DNA of 55,849 nt from Microcaldota archaeon. GTDB taxonomy: Archaea; Micrarchaeota; Micrarchaeia; Anstonellales; SKW190. The notes under the pieces were generated by a model that saw nothing but the letters and a program-made list of their open reading frames with translations, did not search any database and was not told where the DNA came from. This document shows positions 25,534 to 34,360 of this stretch, one piece after another. The stretch is taken from contig JAOAJI010000003.1 of the NCBI GenBank assembly GCA_026414265.1, positions 1 through 55,849 of the forward strand, given 5' to 3'. The position numbers and the translations under genes are program-made. Positions within the stretch are counted from its first letter, which is position 1; every line of letters begins with the position of its first letter.

Positions 25534-27231
25534 ATGGGATTAGACACTATAACTGAATTCGATTCTATTACTGATGCAAAGTCTTATTTTAACAAAGGGA
25601 ATATCCATTACGAGAAAGGCGAGTACAAGAAAGCTATTGAGCAGTATACGAAAGCCATTGTTTTGAACAGACTATATAGCGAAGCATATTTCAACAGAGC
25701 ACTTTGCTATTACAACTTGAAAGACTATGATTCAGCCATAGAAGACTACACGAAAGCGCTTGAACTAGATCCAAATAACCCCATACTTTATAATAACAGA
25801 GGAGATGCTTTTTACTTAAAGGAAGATTACAAAAAAGCAATAGAAGATTATTCAAAGGCATTGACTTTGAACAACAAATACATGAAGGCATACTATAATA
25901 GGGGATTGGCGCATGCATGTATTGAAGAGTATGAAAAAGCCATAGAGGATTTCTCTAATGCAATAGACTTGGCGCCTAGTTTTGCACAGTCATATCACTT
26001 AAGAGGAATGTGCTATGAATATTTAAAGCAGTACGAAAAAGCAAAAGAAGATTTCACAAAAGCGTTAGAGCTTAATCCAGACTTTGAAGAAGCGAAGGAA
26101 AGGCTTCAAACAGTAGAAAATGCTTTACAAAACCCTGATGCATTAACCTCTTCAGGAGGGACTGAAGGCCAGAACCAAGGCATAAATGCAATAAAGTTCT
26201 TGAAAAAGCCGAACATGACTTTCAATGACGTTGCAGGGATGGACAAGCTAAAAGAAGAAATAAGAGAAGCTATAGTTTATCCTTTGTTGAAGCCTGATTT
26301 GGCTAGAGCGTATGGTAAGAAGGCAGGAGGAGGAATTTTACTATATGGTCCTCCTGGATGCGGTAAAACGTTCATAGTAAAAGGTGCTGCAGGGGAATGT
26401 AATGCCAATTTCATAAACGCTAAAATTTCAGACTTACTTGACATGTACGTAGGAAACACAGAAAAAAATATCCATAATTTGTTTGATACTGCAAGGAAAA
26501 ATGCTCCTTGTATAGTGTTCATTGACGAAATTGAGGGTATTGGAGGCAGAAGAGAAGAGTTAGGCGGTCAGCAACAATACTTGAAAATGGCAATAAACCA
26601 ATTACTGTACGAAATGGACGGTTTAGAAGCAAACAATGAAAATGTATTGACGATCGCAGCCACCAACGCACCTTGGGATGTTGATCCTGCACTCAGAAGA
26701 TCAGGTAGATTCTCCAAGCTGATTTATGTACCTGAACCTGACTTCAAGTCGAGAATACAGATCTTGCAGATGCATTGCAAAGGTAGACCTATTGAAACGA
26801 AAAACCCTTTAACAAGAGTAGATTTCAACAGATTAGCTATTTGTACTTTAGGCTATTCTTCTTCTGACCTGAAGACAATAGTAGAAGATGCGGCTTCCAT
26901 ACCTTGGAAGGAAGCCTTCAAGACAGGTAGGATGCGAACTATCCAGATGAAGGACTTCATCCAAGCGATAAAGAAAAGAAAGAGTTCTTTGCCTCCTTGG
27001 TATCAACAGGCTAAAAAGCAGATAGGCAAGCAAGAAGAAATTTCTTACATAGACGGTAAAGAACATAAAACAGTGAAAGAATCTAAAATGGGTCCAGCTG
27101 AAAGAGAAGTTTTCCAAGACTTGATAAAGGTAATAGAAAGAAACAACAAATGGTACTATAAATGGGCAAAGGAAGGCTTTAGACAATTTTTCTTATACTT
27201 TCCTATTGCTCCTCCGTGGTGCCCTTGGTAA
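25534..27231 (+). CDS. TPR-AAA ATPase fusion
   Basis: 565 residues. The N-terminus has five consecutive 34-residue TPR repeats (residues 14-183), each ending in a variant of A-x-x-L-x-P. A short linker leads to an AAA domain of the p97/Vps4/FtsH-like group, with Walker A GPPGCGKT (272-279), Walker B IVFIDEIEG (D331, E332), a second region of homology ATNAPWDVDPALRRSGRF and a C-terminal helical bundle. The extreme C-terminus is unusual, aromatic and Pro-rich (FPIAPPWCPW). TPRs probably recruit a partner and the AAA ring would remodel it. The PrsW-like protease gene follows by 26 bases, suggesting cooperation at the membrane. TTTAAAGC at 25501-25508 is a likely TATA box. Confidence 0.92.
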   Translation: MGLDTITEFDSITDAKSYFNKGNIHYEKGEYKKAIEQYTKAIVLNRLYSEAYFNRALCYYNLKDYDSAIEDYTKALELDPNNPILYNNRGDAFYLKEDYKKAIEDYSKALTLNNKYMKAYYNRGLAHACIEEYEKAIEDFSNAIDLAPSFAQSYHLRGMCYEYLKQYEKAKEDFTKALELNPDFEEAKERLQTVENALQNPDALTSSGGTEGQNQGINAIKFLKKPNMTFNDVAGMDKLKEEIREAIVYPLLKPDLARAYGKKAGGGILLYGPPGCGKTFIVKGAAGECNANFINAKISDLLDMYVGNTEKNIHNLFDTARKNAPCIVFIDEIEGIGGRREELGGQQQYLKMAINQLLYEMDGLEANNENVLTIAATNAPWDVDPALRRSGRFSKLIYVPEPDFKSRIQILQMHCKGRPIETKNPLTRVDFNRLAICTLGYSSSDLKTIVEDAASIPWKEAFKTGRMRTIQMKDFIQAIKKRKSSLPPWYQQAKKQIGKQEEISYIDGKEHKTVKESKMGPAEREVFQDLIKVIERNNKWYYKWAKEGFRQFFLYFPIAPPWCPW

Positions 27232-27257
27232 AAGTGCTTGTAATACTTTGAATTACA

Positions 27258-28523
27258 ATGTTTAACGTTATTCAAAAAATAAGAAAAGCTTTTATGCTTA
27301 GTTTTAGAAAGAAAATTGTGGAAAAAAAAGAGAAAAAAATTAACTTTGTTCTGATGATTTATTTCCTAATTCTACTTTTAGGGCTATTTCAACTGAGGCC
27401 TATGAACATTTTAGGCAACATAGAACCTAAATTGATGAGCTATGAAGAGATACAAGAAATTGCAAACACGTTGGTATTAGGAGGTATATTCTTTGTACCT
27501 ATTCTATCTGGCTTAGCTGCAAGTTCACTGATTTTAGCCATTTACGAGTTTTTAAAGGACAAAAGAGGTCAAGATTTACTTAAATTTTTCATCCCAAAAG
27601 AAAAAATCCATAAGATAAATGATTTAGGTTCATTTATTACTTCTCTTTTATCAACTGTTGAAGTTCAGGCATTCATGATTTTTTTGGTAGGCTTTACGCT
27701 TTTCAGGATATTTATAAGTTTGTCGATGGCGCACGGAGAAACTGTTATAGGCATTCTATATTTGTTTGCAATCCCTATTTCTTTCGCCTTGCCTCTGATT
27801 TTAGCTGCTATTTCGATTTATTTCCTGAAGTCAAAAATAGACATAAACATATTTCTTTTTTGTTTTGTTTATGGACTGTTCATAGCAATGATTGTTTTAT
27901 TTTTGAATGAACAGCTCTTGTCAGGAGTAAGTGATTTCTTTGGCATGTTTAAATCCCTTATTTTTAGTCCTGTTATGGAAGAGTTTTTGAAAGGACTGTT
28001 GATAATAGTTTTAGCGACCAGAAAAGATTTTGTTAGCATAAAAGATTTTGCTTTGGCAGCAATTCTCATAGGTTTAGGGTTTGCCGCTTTTGAAAACTTC
28101 TTATACTTTGTTGCAAAAGTTTCTCCATACATATATGGCATGAGTTATTGGACGAGCCTGATAATCTACAGGTCAGTGTTCAACTTACTGGCACATGGTT
28201 TGTTCACTTTCAGTTTGGGCTTTTTTATTTACTTATACAAGCAAGGTCATTTTGAATTGCATTCTGCACTTCCATTAGGACTATTTTTTGCCTTTTTAAC
28301 ACACAGCATGTTTAATTTTTCAGCTATTGTTGACGTAGTAAGTATTAAAGAATTCAAATTTCCTTTTATCATATTCAATCCTTTTATAGTAGTAGTCATG
28401 TTTATAGGTTTCACTTATTTCGTTATACATTTCAATAACGAGGAGTTACAAAATTCTAAACAAACTCCGACAAAGAAGAATACCCGTACCAAGAAATTAA
28501 CAAATAAAAAAACACGAATATAA
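27258..28523 (+). CDS. PrsW-family intramembrane protease
   Basis: 421 residues with about ten membrane helices. The PrsW/CPBP-like catalytic residues are all in place: EEFLK (E241, E242, K245), FENFLY (E279), AHG (H313) and HSMFN (H349, N353). PrsW proteins are glutamic-type intramembrane proteases; in Bacillus PrsW cleaves the anti-sigma factor RsiW. In archaea the substrates are unknown. The C-terminal 30 residues are a basic cytoplasmic tail (TKKNTRTKKLTNKK). It lies 26 bases after the TPR-AAA gene, so the two are probably one transcript. Confidence 0.87.
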   Translation: MFNVIQKIRKAFMLSFRKKIVEKKEKKINFVLMIYFLILLLGLFQLRPMNILGNIEPKLMSYEEIQEIANTLVLGGIFFVPILSGLAASSLILAIYEFLKDKRGQDLLKFFIPKEKIHKINDLGSFITSLLSTVEVQAFMIFLVGFTLFRIFISLSMAHGETVIGILYLFAIPISFALPLILAAISIYFLKSKIDINIFLFCFVYGLFIAMIVLFLNEQLLSGVSDFFGMFKSLIFSPVMEEFLKGLLIIVLATRKDFVSIKDFALAAILIGLGFAAFENFLYFVAKVSPYIYGMSYWTSLIIYRSVFNLLAHGLFTFSLGFFIYLYKQGHFELHSALPLGLFFAFLTHSMFNFSAIVDVVSIKEFKFPFIIFNPFIVVVMFIGFTYFVIHFNNEELQNSKQTPTKKNTRTKKLTNKKTRI

Positions 28524-28592
28524 GATAATACGTATGATGACTCACAAGCAAACTCAATACACTTAATAAACTATAAACTTAAATTGATTAAC

Positions 28593-29543
28593 ATGTCTAA
28601 AATTAAAAACTCTGGCAATTTAAATGACGACAAACTAAGTGTAGTTTTGAGCAAAGATCTGTGTTTAAAAAACCCGTGCATACTCGCTTCTGGGATAAAC
28701 GATATCTCTGTCTCTTTGCTCAAAGAGGCAGAAAAGAAAGGAGTTGGTTGCGTAACCACCAAATCCTGTAATTTGAATGGCAGAATAGGATACAAGAATC
28801 CTACTATGGCCTGCAGAGGCAAATACTTTCTGAATGCGATTGGCTTGTCTAATCCTGGAGCAGAGAAAGAAGCAGAAAAGATACGAAAAGCCAAGAAAGA
28901 ACTAACAATACCCATTATCGCAAGCGTTTTTGGAGAAAGCGACTCAGAGCTCAAAAAAGTTGTTGAGGTAATTACATCTGCGGAACCAAATGCTATAGAA
29001 GTAGACTTGTCTTGTCCTCACGCAGGTAACATAAATTTGTTTGAGGACCTAGAAGCATTATCAAGTTCGTTAGATGCTGTTGTTACTGCAACTGACTTAC
29101 CTGTGTTTGCAAAAGTTTCGCCTGCAATGACGATAAAAAGATTGCACAAGGTAGTAAAACTTATCGAGGAAAAAAAGTTTACTGGGATAACAGCTATTAA
29201 TACCATGCCTGCGATGTTGATAGACATAGAGGCAAGAGCACCTATTCTGTCTAACAGAGTTGGTGGCTTGAGCGGTTACTGCCTAAAGCCTATAGCTTTA
29301 AGGTACGTTTACGAGATAAGGAGGATAAGCAAATTGAAGATTATAGGAACAGGAGGCATTTTCGATTACAAGGATGCTGTAGAAATGTTGTTGGCAGGAG
29401 CAGACGCGATAGGCATAGGTACTGCTACTTACCAAGGCTTTGAAGTTTTCGGAAAAATAAACAAAGGGATTTTAAATTACATGAAGAAAAAAAGTTTGAC
29501 TAATATCAGTCAAATCAAGTTAGATAGCAAGTGGTTTGTTTAG
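28593..29543 (+). CDS. pyrD: Dihydroorotate dehydrogenase-like flavoprotein (class 1)
   Basis: FMN-dependent oxidation of dihydroorotate to orotate in pyrimidine synthesis. 316 residues from the ATG at 28593, supported by a TATA-like CTATAAAC about 20 bases upstream; the TTG at 28584 is not needed. Family segments are NPCILASG, GVGCVTTKSC, NAIGLSNPG, VDLSCPHAG with the catalytic Cys141, and GTGGIFDYKDAVEMLLAGADAIGIGTA at the FMN phosphate site. The residue before LSCP, usually Asn in substrate binding, is Asp here, and the Asn after CP is His, a change that I also associate with archaeal relatives. The Cys identifies class 1; no pyrK-like partner is seen nearby. Confidence 0.88.
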   Translation: MSKIKNSGNLNDDKLSVVLSKDLCLKNPCILASGINDISVSLLKEAEKKGVGCVTTKSCNLNGRIGYKNPTMACRGKYFLNAIGLSNPGAEKEAEKIRKAKKELTIPIIASVFGESDSELKKVVEVITSAEPNAIEVDLSCPHAGNINLFEDLEALSSSLDAVVTATDLPVFAKVSPAMTIKRLHKVVKLIEEKKFTGITAINTMPAMLIDIEARAPILSNRVGGLSGYCLKPIALRYVYEIRRISKLKIIGTGGIFDYKDAVEMLLAGADAIGIGTATYQGFEVFGKINKGILNYMKKKSLTNISQIKLDSKWFV

Positions 29544-29625
29544 AATTCCAAAGATACGATTGTGGTATTTTCACTATAAACAACACAACATAATAAATTA
29601 TAAACTATAGTTCAGAAAGATATTT

Positions 29626-30375
29626 GTGCAAGAAAACATAGATTTCTTTGAACTTGTATTACTTCAAACCATAAACTCAAAGAAAGACACTGCTTATTTA
29701 GAGAAGTTGCCTGCTGAAATGAATTCGAGTTTTTACGAGATCGCAAACAGAACAGGCAGTCTGAGGTTAAAAGAGCTCATAGAAATAAAGAGCTCTATAG
29801 GCACTACAGAACTAGTTCTTACTGCTAAGGCAAAGGACTTTTTGTCGATGATTGAGAAAAAAACAGAGGAAAAACAGCATTTAGATCACTTGTCAAAAGA
29901 AGTTCTGAAATGCATTGCCAACAACATGAATGAACTTTATGAAATACAAAAGAGCTTGAACATAAGAGAAACTGATTTGACAATAAATCTTTATACTTTG
30001 TATAAAAAAGAGTTGATTGACTACACTTGCCAAAACAACACAGTTAAGTTTGTTTTGACAGAGAAAGGTTTTTCAAAAGCTTACGCAGAGAAGCTCAGGT
30101 CAGAAGATGTTAAGGAAAAGGCAGAAAAGAGGGATGAAAAACCAAAAGATCAAGAAGAAACCGAAGAAGACGTAAAGGAACTTCTGAAAGAAGATTCAAA
30201 TACTAAATCAAGTGAAAAAAAAGTTGAAGTAACGAACGATAAGAAAGATGAGACAAACAAAATAAAGGTTTATGATTCTAAGTTAGAATATTATTTGCAC
30301 AAGTATTGGATTGTTTTGTTATTAATATTAATTGTTGTTTTTGGTATCGTCGTTTACTACCTCATGAACAGATAA
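29626..30375 (+). CDS. Membrane-anchored winged-helix protein
   Basis: 249 residues. The N-terminal 150 residues look like two winged-helix-like units (one ending ...TELVLTAKAKDFLSMIEK, the other LSKEVLKCIANNMNELYEIQKSLNIRETDLTINLYTLYKKELID). A highly charged Lys/Glu linker of about 65 residues follows, then one C-terminal membrane helix (YWIVLLLILIVVFGIVVYYL). This is the design of a tail-anchored DNA-binding or protein-binding regulator. It is probably tethered at the cell membrane with the winged helices inside. The GTG at 29626 is about 25 bases after a TTATAAAC box (29598-29605), so it is probably leaderless. It heads the acdB-acdA operon. Confidence 0.75.
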   Translation: MQENIDFFELVLLQTINSKKDTAYLEKLPAEMNSSFYEIANRTGSLRLKELIEIKSSIGTTELVLTAKAKDFLSMIEKKTEEKQHLDHLSKEVLKCIANNMNELYEIQKSLNIRETDLTINLYTLYKKELIDYTCQNNTVKFVLTEKGFSKAYAEKLRSEDVKEKAEKRDEKPKDQEETEEDVKELLKEDSNTKSSEKKVEVTNDKKDETNKIKVYDSKLEYYLHKYWIVLLLILIVVFGIVVYYLMNR

Positions 30376-30413
30376 TAATCACAGACGAATAATTACATGA
30401 AGGTGTTTAACAT

Positions 30414-31055
30414 ATGCCTCAGAACAAGTTCAGTAGATTGGAAACTATCGTATTCCCTGAGCTAAAGGAATATGGTATAGAACTGATAGATAATGTGATC
30501 ATAGAAAACAAGAACGACTTAAAAAAAGGTTTAGAACTTATATCTTTGCCTTGTTATGCTAAGCTGATTGCAAGAGAAGAGCTGCACAAATCAGACAAAG
30601 GACTCGTAAGGGAAATAACTAACGAAAAAGAATGCATAATGTTTTTTGAAGAAATGGAGAACTTAAACAAAGAAAAAAAAGTTTACAGTTTTGTTTTACA
30701 AAGACGTGTTAAAGGAGTAGAACTCTTTTTAGGCATAAAGAAAGACAATTTGTTTGGCCATGTGCTTTTATTTGGTTTTGGAGGCATCTTTGTAGAGGTT
30801 TACAGAGATATCGCTTATGCGGTATTACCGATAAAAAAGGACGAGTTCTTAGAACTTGTTGAACAGACTAAAATAGGTGAAAGATTATTGAAGGGCTACA
30901 GAGGCTATGGCATTGACTTAGAAAAACTGTATGAAGTGATCAAAAACAGTTACAGACTAATGAAGCAAAAGAACTACTCTGAAATAGAATACAATCCTAT
31001 CATAGTGAGCAAAGAAGGTATAACCTCAATTGTAGATATAAAAATAGTCAAATAA
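30414..31055 (+). CDS. acdB: ADP-forming acyl-CoA synthetase, beta subunit
   Basis: Small ATP-grasp subunit of archaeal acetyl-CoA synthetase (ADP-forming), which makes ATP from acetyl-CoA in fermentation. 213 residues. Family segments are KSDKGLV near residue 60, LQRRVKGVELFLGIKKDNLFG (a typical central strand), LLFGFGGIFVEVYRDIAY, and RLLKGYRG at the C-terminal end. The ATG at 30414 is preceded by AAGGTG. acdA follows by 30 bases, so the two subunits are cotranscribed. The related succinyl-CoA synthetase beta subunit is longer and has a different N-terminus. Confidence 0.93.
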   Translation: MPQNKFSRLETIVFPELKEYGIELIDNVIIENKNDLKKGLELISLPCYAKLIAREELHKSDKGLVREITNEKECIMFFEEMENLNKEKKVYSFVLQRRVKGVELFLGIKKDNLFGHVLLFGFGGIFVEVYRDIAYAVLPIKKDEFLELVEQTKIGERLLKGYRGYGIDLEKLYEVIKNSYRLMKQKNYSEIEYNPIIVSKEGITSIVDIKIVK

Positions 31056-31085
31056 ATGCTTATCTTGATTTAAGAGGTTTATGCT

Positions 31086-32477
31086 ATGAAAAACATACGT
31101 TATGTTTTCTACCCTCAGAGTATTGCTATCATAGGCGCTTCAAGGGAACCTAATAAAATAGGCAATGTGATAGTAAAAAATTTGGTTGAAGGAGGATATA
31201 GGGGTAAGATTTACCCTGTCAATCCTAATACTGAAGAAATTTTAGGATTAAAATGCTATAAGAGCATAAGCGAAATCCAGAACTCTGTTGACTGTGCTGT
31301 CATCTGCATAAAGAAAGAATTCGTTTTAGATGTTGTTCAACAATGTGCTAACAAAAAGGTCAAATCAATAATCATGATTACTTCAGGCTTTTCAGAAACA
31401 GGAAACGAGGAGATGGAAAAAAAGATCTTGAGCATATGCAAGCAAAACGAAATAGCTTTGATAGGTCCAAATTGTATGGGCGTTATCTATACCAAGAATA
31501 GAGTGGATTCAGTCTTTTTACCTGTTTACAAGATGGGCAGGCCAAAAATTGGAGGTATTTCTTTCATTTCGCAAAGCGGTGCAATAGGCGGTTGTATCCT
31601 TGACCTAGCTGCCTATTACGGCATAGGAATGAACAAGTTCGTTTCTTACGGGAATGGAAAACTCATAGGCGTTGAGGAACTACTTGAATACTTTGAAAGC
31701 GATAACGAAACAAAGACACTTGCATGTTATTTTGAGGGCATAAGAGACGGAAAAAGGTTCATTAACGCGCTTGACAAATGCACTCTAAGAAAACCAGTAG
31801 TGGTATTAAAAGGCGGTAAGACGTCCAAATCTGCTAAAGCAATTGCCTCTCATACTTCTTCATTGATGGGCAACCATAGCTCTTTCAGAGCAGTGTTCAA
31901 AAAGACCAATACGATAGAAGTAGAGAGCATAGATGAGCTTTTTGATGTTGTAAAAGTCTTCATGCAACCAAAAATTAAGGGTAAAAGAATAGGCGTCATA
32001 ACTAACGGAGGGGGTTTAGGTATATTGGTAGTTGATAAACTAGTAGAAAACGACTTCGAACTATCTGAGATACCACAGCAGAAAAGAGAAGAGCTGAGGA
32101 AAATCTTTCCTTCTGAGCTAAACATAGAAAATCCACTTGATTTACTTGGAGATGCCAACACTGCAAGGTTTGAAGTAGCTTTGAATACAATGATGAACGA
32201 AGAATCAGTTGATGCAATAATAGTTTGCTTGTTGTTACAAACAATTTCCCTAGATGCGACAATAATCAACGTTTTAGTCAGAACCAATTATTTCAGCAAA
32301 AAACCAATCCTAATAGTTGCAGTTGGTGGAGAGTACACGAATTCGATTGTCAGGGTTTTGGAATCCAACAATTTGCCATGCTATCCATCACCAGAGAGAG
32401 CTGTTAACGCTCTGAGGAAAATGTATGATTACTATGAGAATCTTAATCACAGGCTGTCCGGGAACAGGAAAAACTAG
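31086..32477 (+). CDS. acdA: ADP-forming acyl-CoA synthetase, alpha subunit
   Basis: Alpha subunit with the CoA-binding domain and the phosphohistidine, 463 residues. The Rossmann N-domain starts IAIIGASREPNKIGN, and the second domain has FISQSGAIGG. The phosphorylated His is H256 in ASHTSSLMG, matching the position known in archaeal ACD enzymes. Further domains show TNGGGLGILVVDKL. With acdB it forms the complete enzyme, acetyl-CoA + ADP + Pi to acetate + ATP + CoA or a related acyl-CoA. GAGGT lies upstream of ATG 31086. The 3' end overlaps the kinase gene by 44 bases. Together with GAPDH it points to a fermentative metabolism. Confidence 0.95.
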   Translation: MKNIRYVFYPQSIAIIGASREPNKIGNVIVKNLVEGGYRGKIYPVNPNTEEILGLKCYKSISEIQNSVDCAVICIKKEFVLDVVQQCANKKVKSIIMITSGFSETGNEEMEKKILSICKQNEIALIGPNCMGVIYTKNRVDSVFLPVYKMGRPKIGGISFISQSGAIGGCILDLAAYYGIGMNKFVSYGNGKLIGVEELLEYFESDNETKTLACYFEGIRDGKRFINALDKCTLRKPVVVLKGGKTSKSAKAIASHTSSLMGNHSSFRAVFKKTNTIEVESIDELFDVVKVFMQPKIKGKRIGVITNGGGLGILVVDKLVENDFELSEIPQQKREELRKIFPSELNIENPLDLLGDANTARFEVALNTMMNEESVDAIIVCLLLQTISLDATIINVLVRTNYFSKKPILIVAVGGEYTNSIVRVLESNNLPCYPSPERAVNALRKMYDYYENLNHRLSGNRKN

Positions 32478-33120
32478 TTTAGCAAACAAATTAATTGAGT
32501 TAGCTTCTGATTCTGATAAGATAGCAGTAAAGAACAGAGAAACAAAAAACTTGTTGAAAAAATTTTCTTTGAAAATTATTTCGTTAAACGATATAGCTGA
32601 TGAATTTTCACTTTACGAGTTCTATGATAATTTGACAGAGTCTAAGGTAGTCAATCTAGAAGCTCTCGAAAGAGTTACAAACACTGTGTTAGATGTTGAA
32701 GAAGACAACTTCAAATCAAAAAAAAAGAAGAAGAAAAATAGTAAAGAATTGCTGATAGTAGTAGAGGGTCATTTGGGCGCAGAGATAAGGATAAGAAAAA
32801 TAAGCAAAGTCTTTGTGCTGAGAACAAATCCTAAAGAACTTGAGAAGCGTTTATTGGAAAAAGGCTATGGCAAAAAAAAGTTATCTGAAAACATAAACGC
32901 AGAACTTGTTGACTATTTTACAATCAAAAGCGAAAAACTTTACGGAAGAGATAGAGTGATAGAGCTTGATACCAGCTCTAAAAGCGTAAATGCTTTGGCA
33001 GAAAAGTTAATCAAACACTTGAAAAACCAAAAAAATAGAAAAACAAAAAAAACTAAGAGCATCTCTTGGGCAAATGTGTTCAACACAGAAATAGAGTTTG
33101 TGAAGAAACACTTGTTGTAG
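32434..33120 (+). CDS. AK6/Fap7-type adenylate kinase-like protein
   Basis: 228 residues from ATG 32434, the start that fits the family (MRILITGCPGTGKTS); the ATG at 32425 is nine bases upstream. Walker A is GCPGTGKTS, a second strand LIVVEGHLGAEI matches the Fap7/AK6 family, and the LRTNPKELEKRLLEKGY helix is typical of the nucleotide lid region. A Lys-rich insertion (KSKKKKKKNSK) and a basic C-terminal extension of about 40 residues are not usual. AK6/Fap7 proteins have adenylate-kinase or ATPase activity and in eukaryotes and some archaea act in small-subunit ribosome maturation. The overlap with acdA suggests cotranscription. Confidence 0.85.
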   Translation: MRILITGCPGTGKTSLANKLIELASDSDKIAVKNRETKNLLKKFSLKIISLNDIADEFSLYEFYDNLTESKVVNLEALERVTNTVLDVEEDNFKSKKKKKKNSKELLIVVEGHLGAEIRIRKISKVFVLRTNPKELEKRLLEKGYGKKKLSENINAELVDYFTIKSEKLYGRDRVIELDTSSKSVNALAEKLIKHLKNQKNRKTKKTKSISWANVFNTEIEFVKKHLL

Positions 33121-33158
33121 TTTTGTAGTTTTTACTGAGTAACTTTATAATTTTTCAC

Positions 33159-34187
33159 TTACTTAGATAGGACTTTTGTCAATACATCAATCATTCTGCA
33201 AGAGAACCCCCATTCGTTGTCGTACCATGCAAGGACTTTTACCATGTTGCCTATAACATAAGTGCTCTGTGCATCAAATATCGAAGAAACTTCTGTGTGA
33301 ACTACGTCTGAGCTTACTATAGGATCTTCTGTGTATTCTAGAACGCCTTTTAGATTACCTTCTGCTGCTTTCTTCATGACTTTGTTGACTTCGTCTTTAG
33401 TTGTTTGTTTCTTGACATCGACTACGAGATCAACTATGGAACCACATGGCACAGGCACTCTTAGAGCCAAGCCGTCCATCTTACCTTTGAGTGAAGGTAT
33501 TACTAGTCCTATTGCTTTAGCAGCTCCTGTTGTAGTAGGGATTATGTTCTCTGCAGCAGCCCTAGACCTTCTCAACTCTTTTTTGTGCACCACATCTAAT
33601 ACCATTTGATCATTAGTGTATGCGTGAACCGTTGTCATGAAACCTTTTTCGATTTCGAAGTTATCGTTGAGAACTTTGGCTACTGGAGCCAAACAGTTAG
33701 TTGTACAAGAACCGTTACTAATTATATTATGAACTTTAGGGTCATAGATTTCGTGATTGACCTTATAAACTATGGTTACACAGTCCTTGTCCTGGTCAGA
33801 GTACTTTGCAGGCGCAGATACGAAAACTTTTTTTGCACCAGCAGTAAGATGTAATCTGGCTTTTTCAGCGTTAGTGAAAGCACCAGTACACTCTAAAACA
33901 ACGTCTATGTCGTTTTTCTTCCACGGCAATTTAGTAGCATCAGGCTCTGCTAAGAAAGGTATTTCATAGTCACCTACTACTAAGTTGTTGTTTTTTGCCG
34001 AAACCTCTTCAAACCTTCCGTGAACAGTATCGTATTTAGTCAAATACACTCCTCCCTCTATTCCTGTTAAATCGTTTATTGCTTTCACTTCCACTGTTTT
34101 ACCGAGAAGCTTCTTCTCGTACAGTATCCTCAAAAGGCTTCTGCCTATTCTACCATAGCCGTTTATAGCTACGTTTATTTTTCCCAT
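33159..34187 (-). CDS. gap: Glyceraldehyde-3-phosphate dehydrogenase, bacterial type
   Basis: NAD(P)-dependent phosphorylating GAPDH of glycolysis or gluconeogenesis, 342 residues. It is the classical bacterial/eukaryotic type: KINVAINGYGRIGRSLLRIL, the catalytic Cys161 in SNGSCTTNCLAP, MTTVHAYTNDQ, RRSRAAAENIIPTTTGAAKA and WYDNEWGFSCRM. Most archaea have a distinct, divergent GAPDH (starting roughly VGINGYGTIGKRV), so transfer from bacteria is likely. The Asp in AIND suggests NAD preference. The ATG at 34187 has AGGTGGT upstream and a TATA box at 34234-34241. It is monocistronic, convergent with the kinase gene. Confidence 0.97.
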   Translation of the reverse strand: MGKINVAINGYGRIGRSLLRILYEKKLLGKTVEVKAINDLTGIEGGVYLTKYDTVHGRFEEVSAKNNNLVVGDYEIPFLAEPDATKLPWKKNDIDVVLECTGAFTNAEKARLHLTAGAKKVFVSAPAKYSDQDKDCVTIVYKVNHEIYDPKVHNIISNGSCTTNCLAPVAKVLNDNFEIEKGFMTTVHAYTNDQMVLDVVHKKELRRSRAAAENIIPTTTGAAKAIGLVIPSLKGKMDGLALRVPVPCGSIVDLVVDVKKQTTKDEVNKVMKKAAEGNLKGVLEYTEDPIVSSDVVHTEVSSIFDAQSTYVIGNMVKVLAWYDNEWGFSCRMIDVLTKVLSK

Positions 34188-34233
34188 TAAACCACCTTTA
34201 TGTAAATCGTTGTTATAATAACCTAATTAAATA

Positions 34234-34241
34234 ATATAAAC
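34234..34241 (-). promoter_or_regulatory. TATA box of gap
   Basis: Reads GTTTATAT on the minus strand, centred about 50 bases before the gap start. With a normal spacing it leaves a leader of about 22 bases that contains AGGTGGT, a typical ribosome-binding motif of this genome. Confidence 0.55.
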
Positions 34242-34360
34242 CATAGTGTTTAGAAGAAGAATTTGGAACGAAATTTTATTTAGAGTCTGAGCGGAAGAGA
34301 AAGAGTTAAAAAGATTTTCATAAGAATCTTAACATATTCTTTGATTAACAGAGTGATGCC

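Noticed and set aside
28535-28541. ATGATGA resembling the C box of a C/D guide RNA
   Set aside because: No D box (CTGA) or C'/D' pair at suitable distance in the gap before pyrD.
34311-34330. Inverted repeat AAGATT...AATCTT upstream of the small zinc-ribbon gene
   Set aside because: Only six-base arms in very AT-rich sequence; expected by chance, and no regulator is linked to it.
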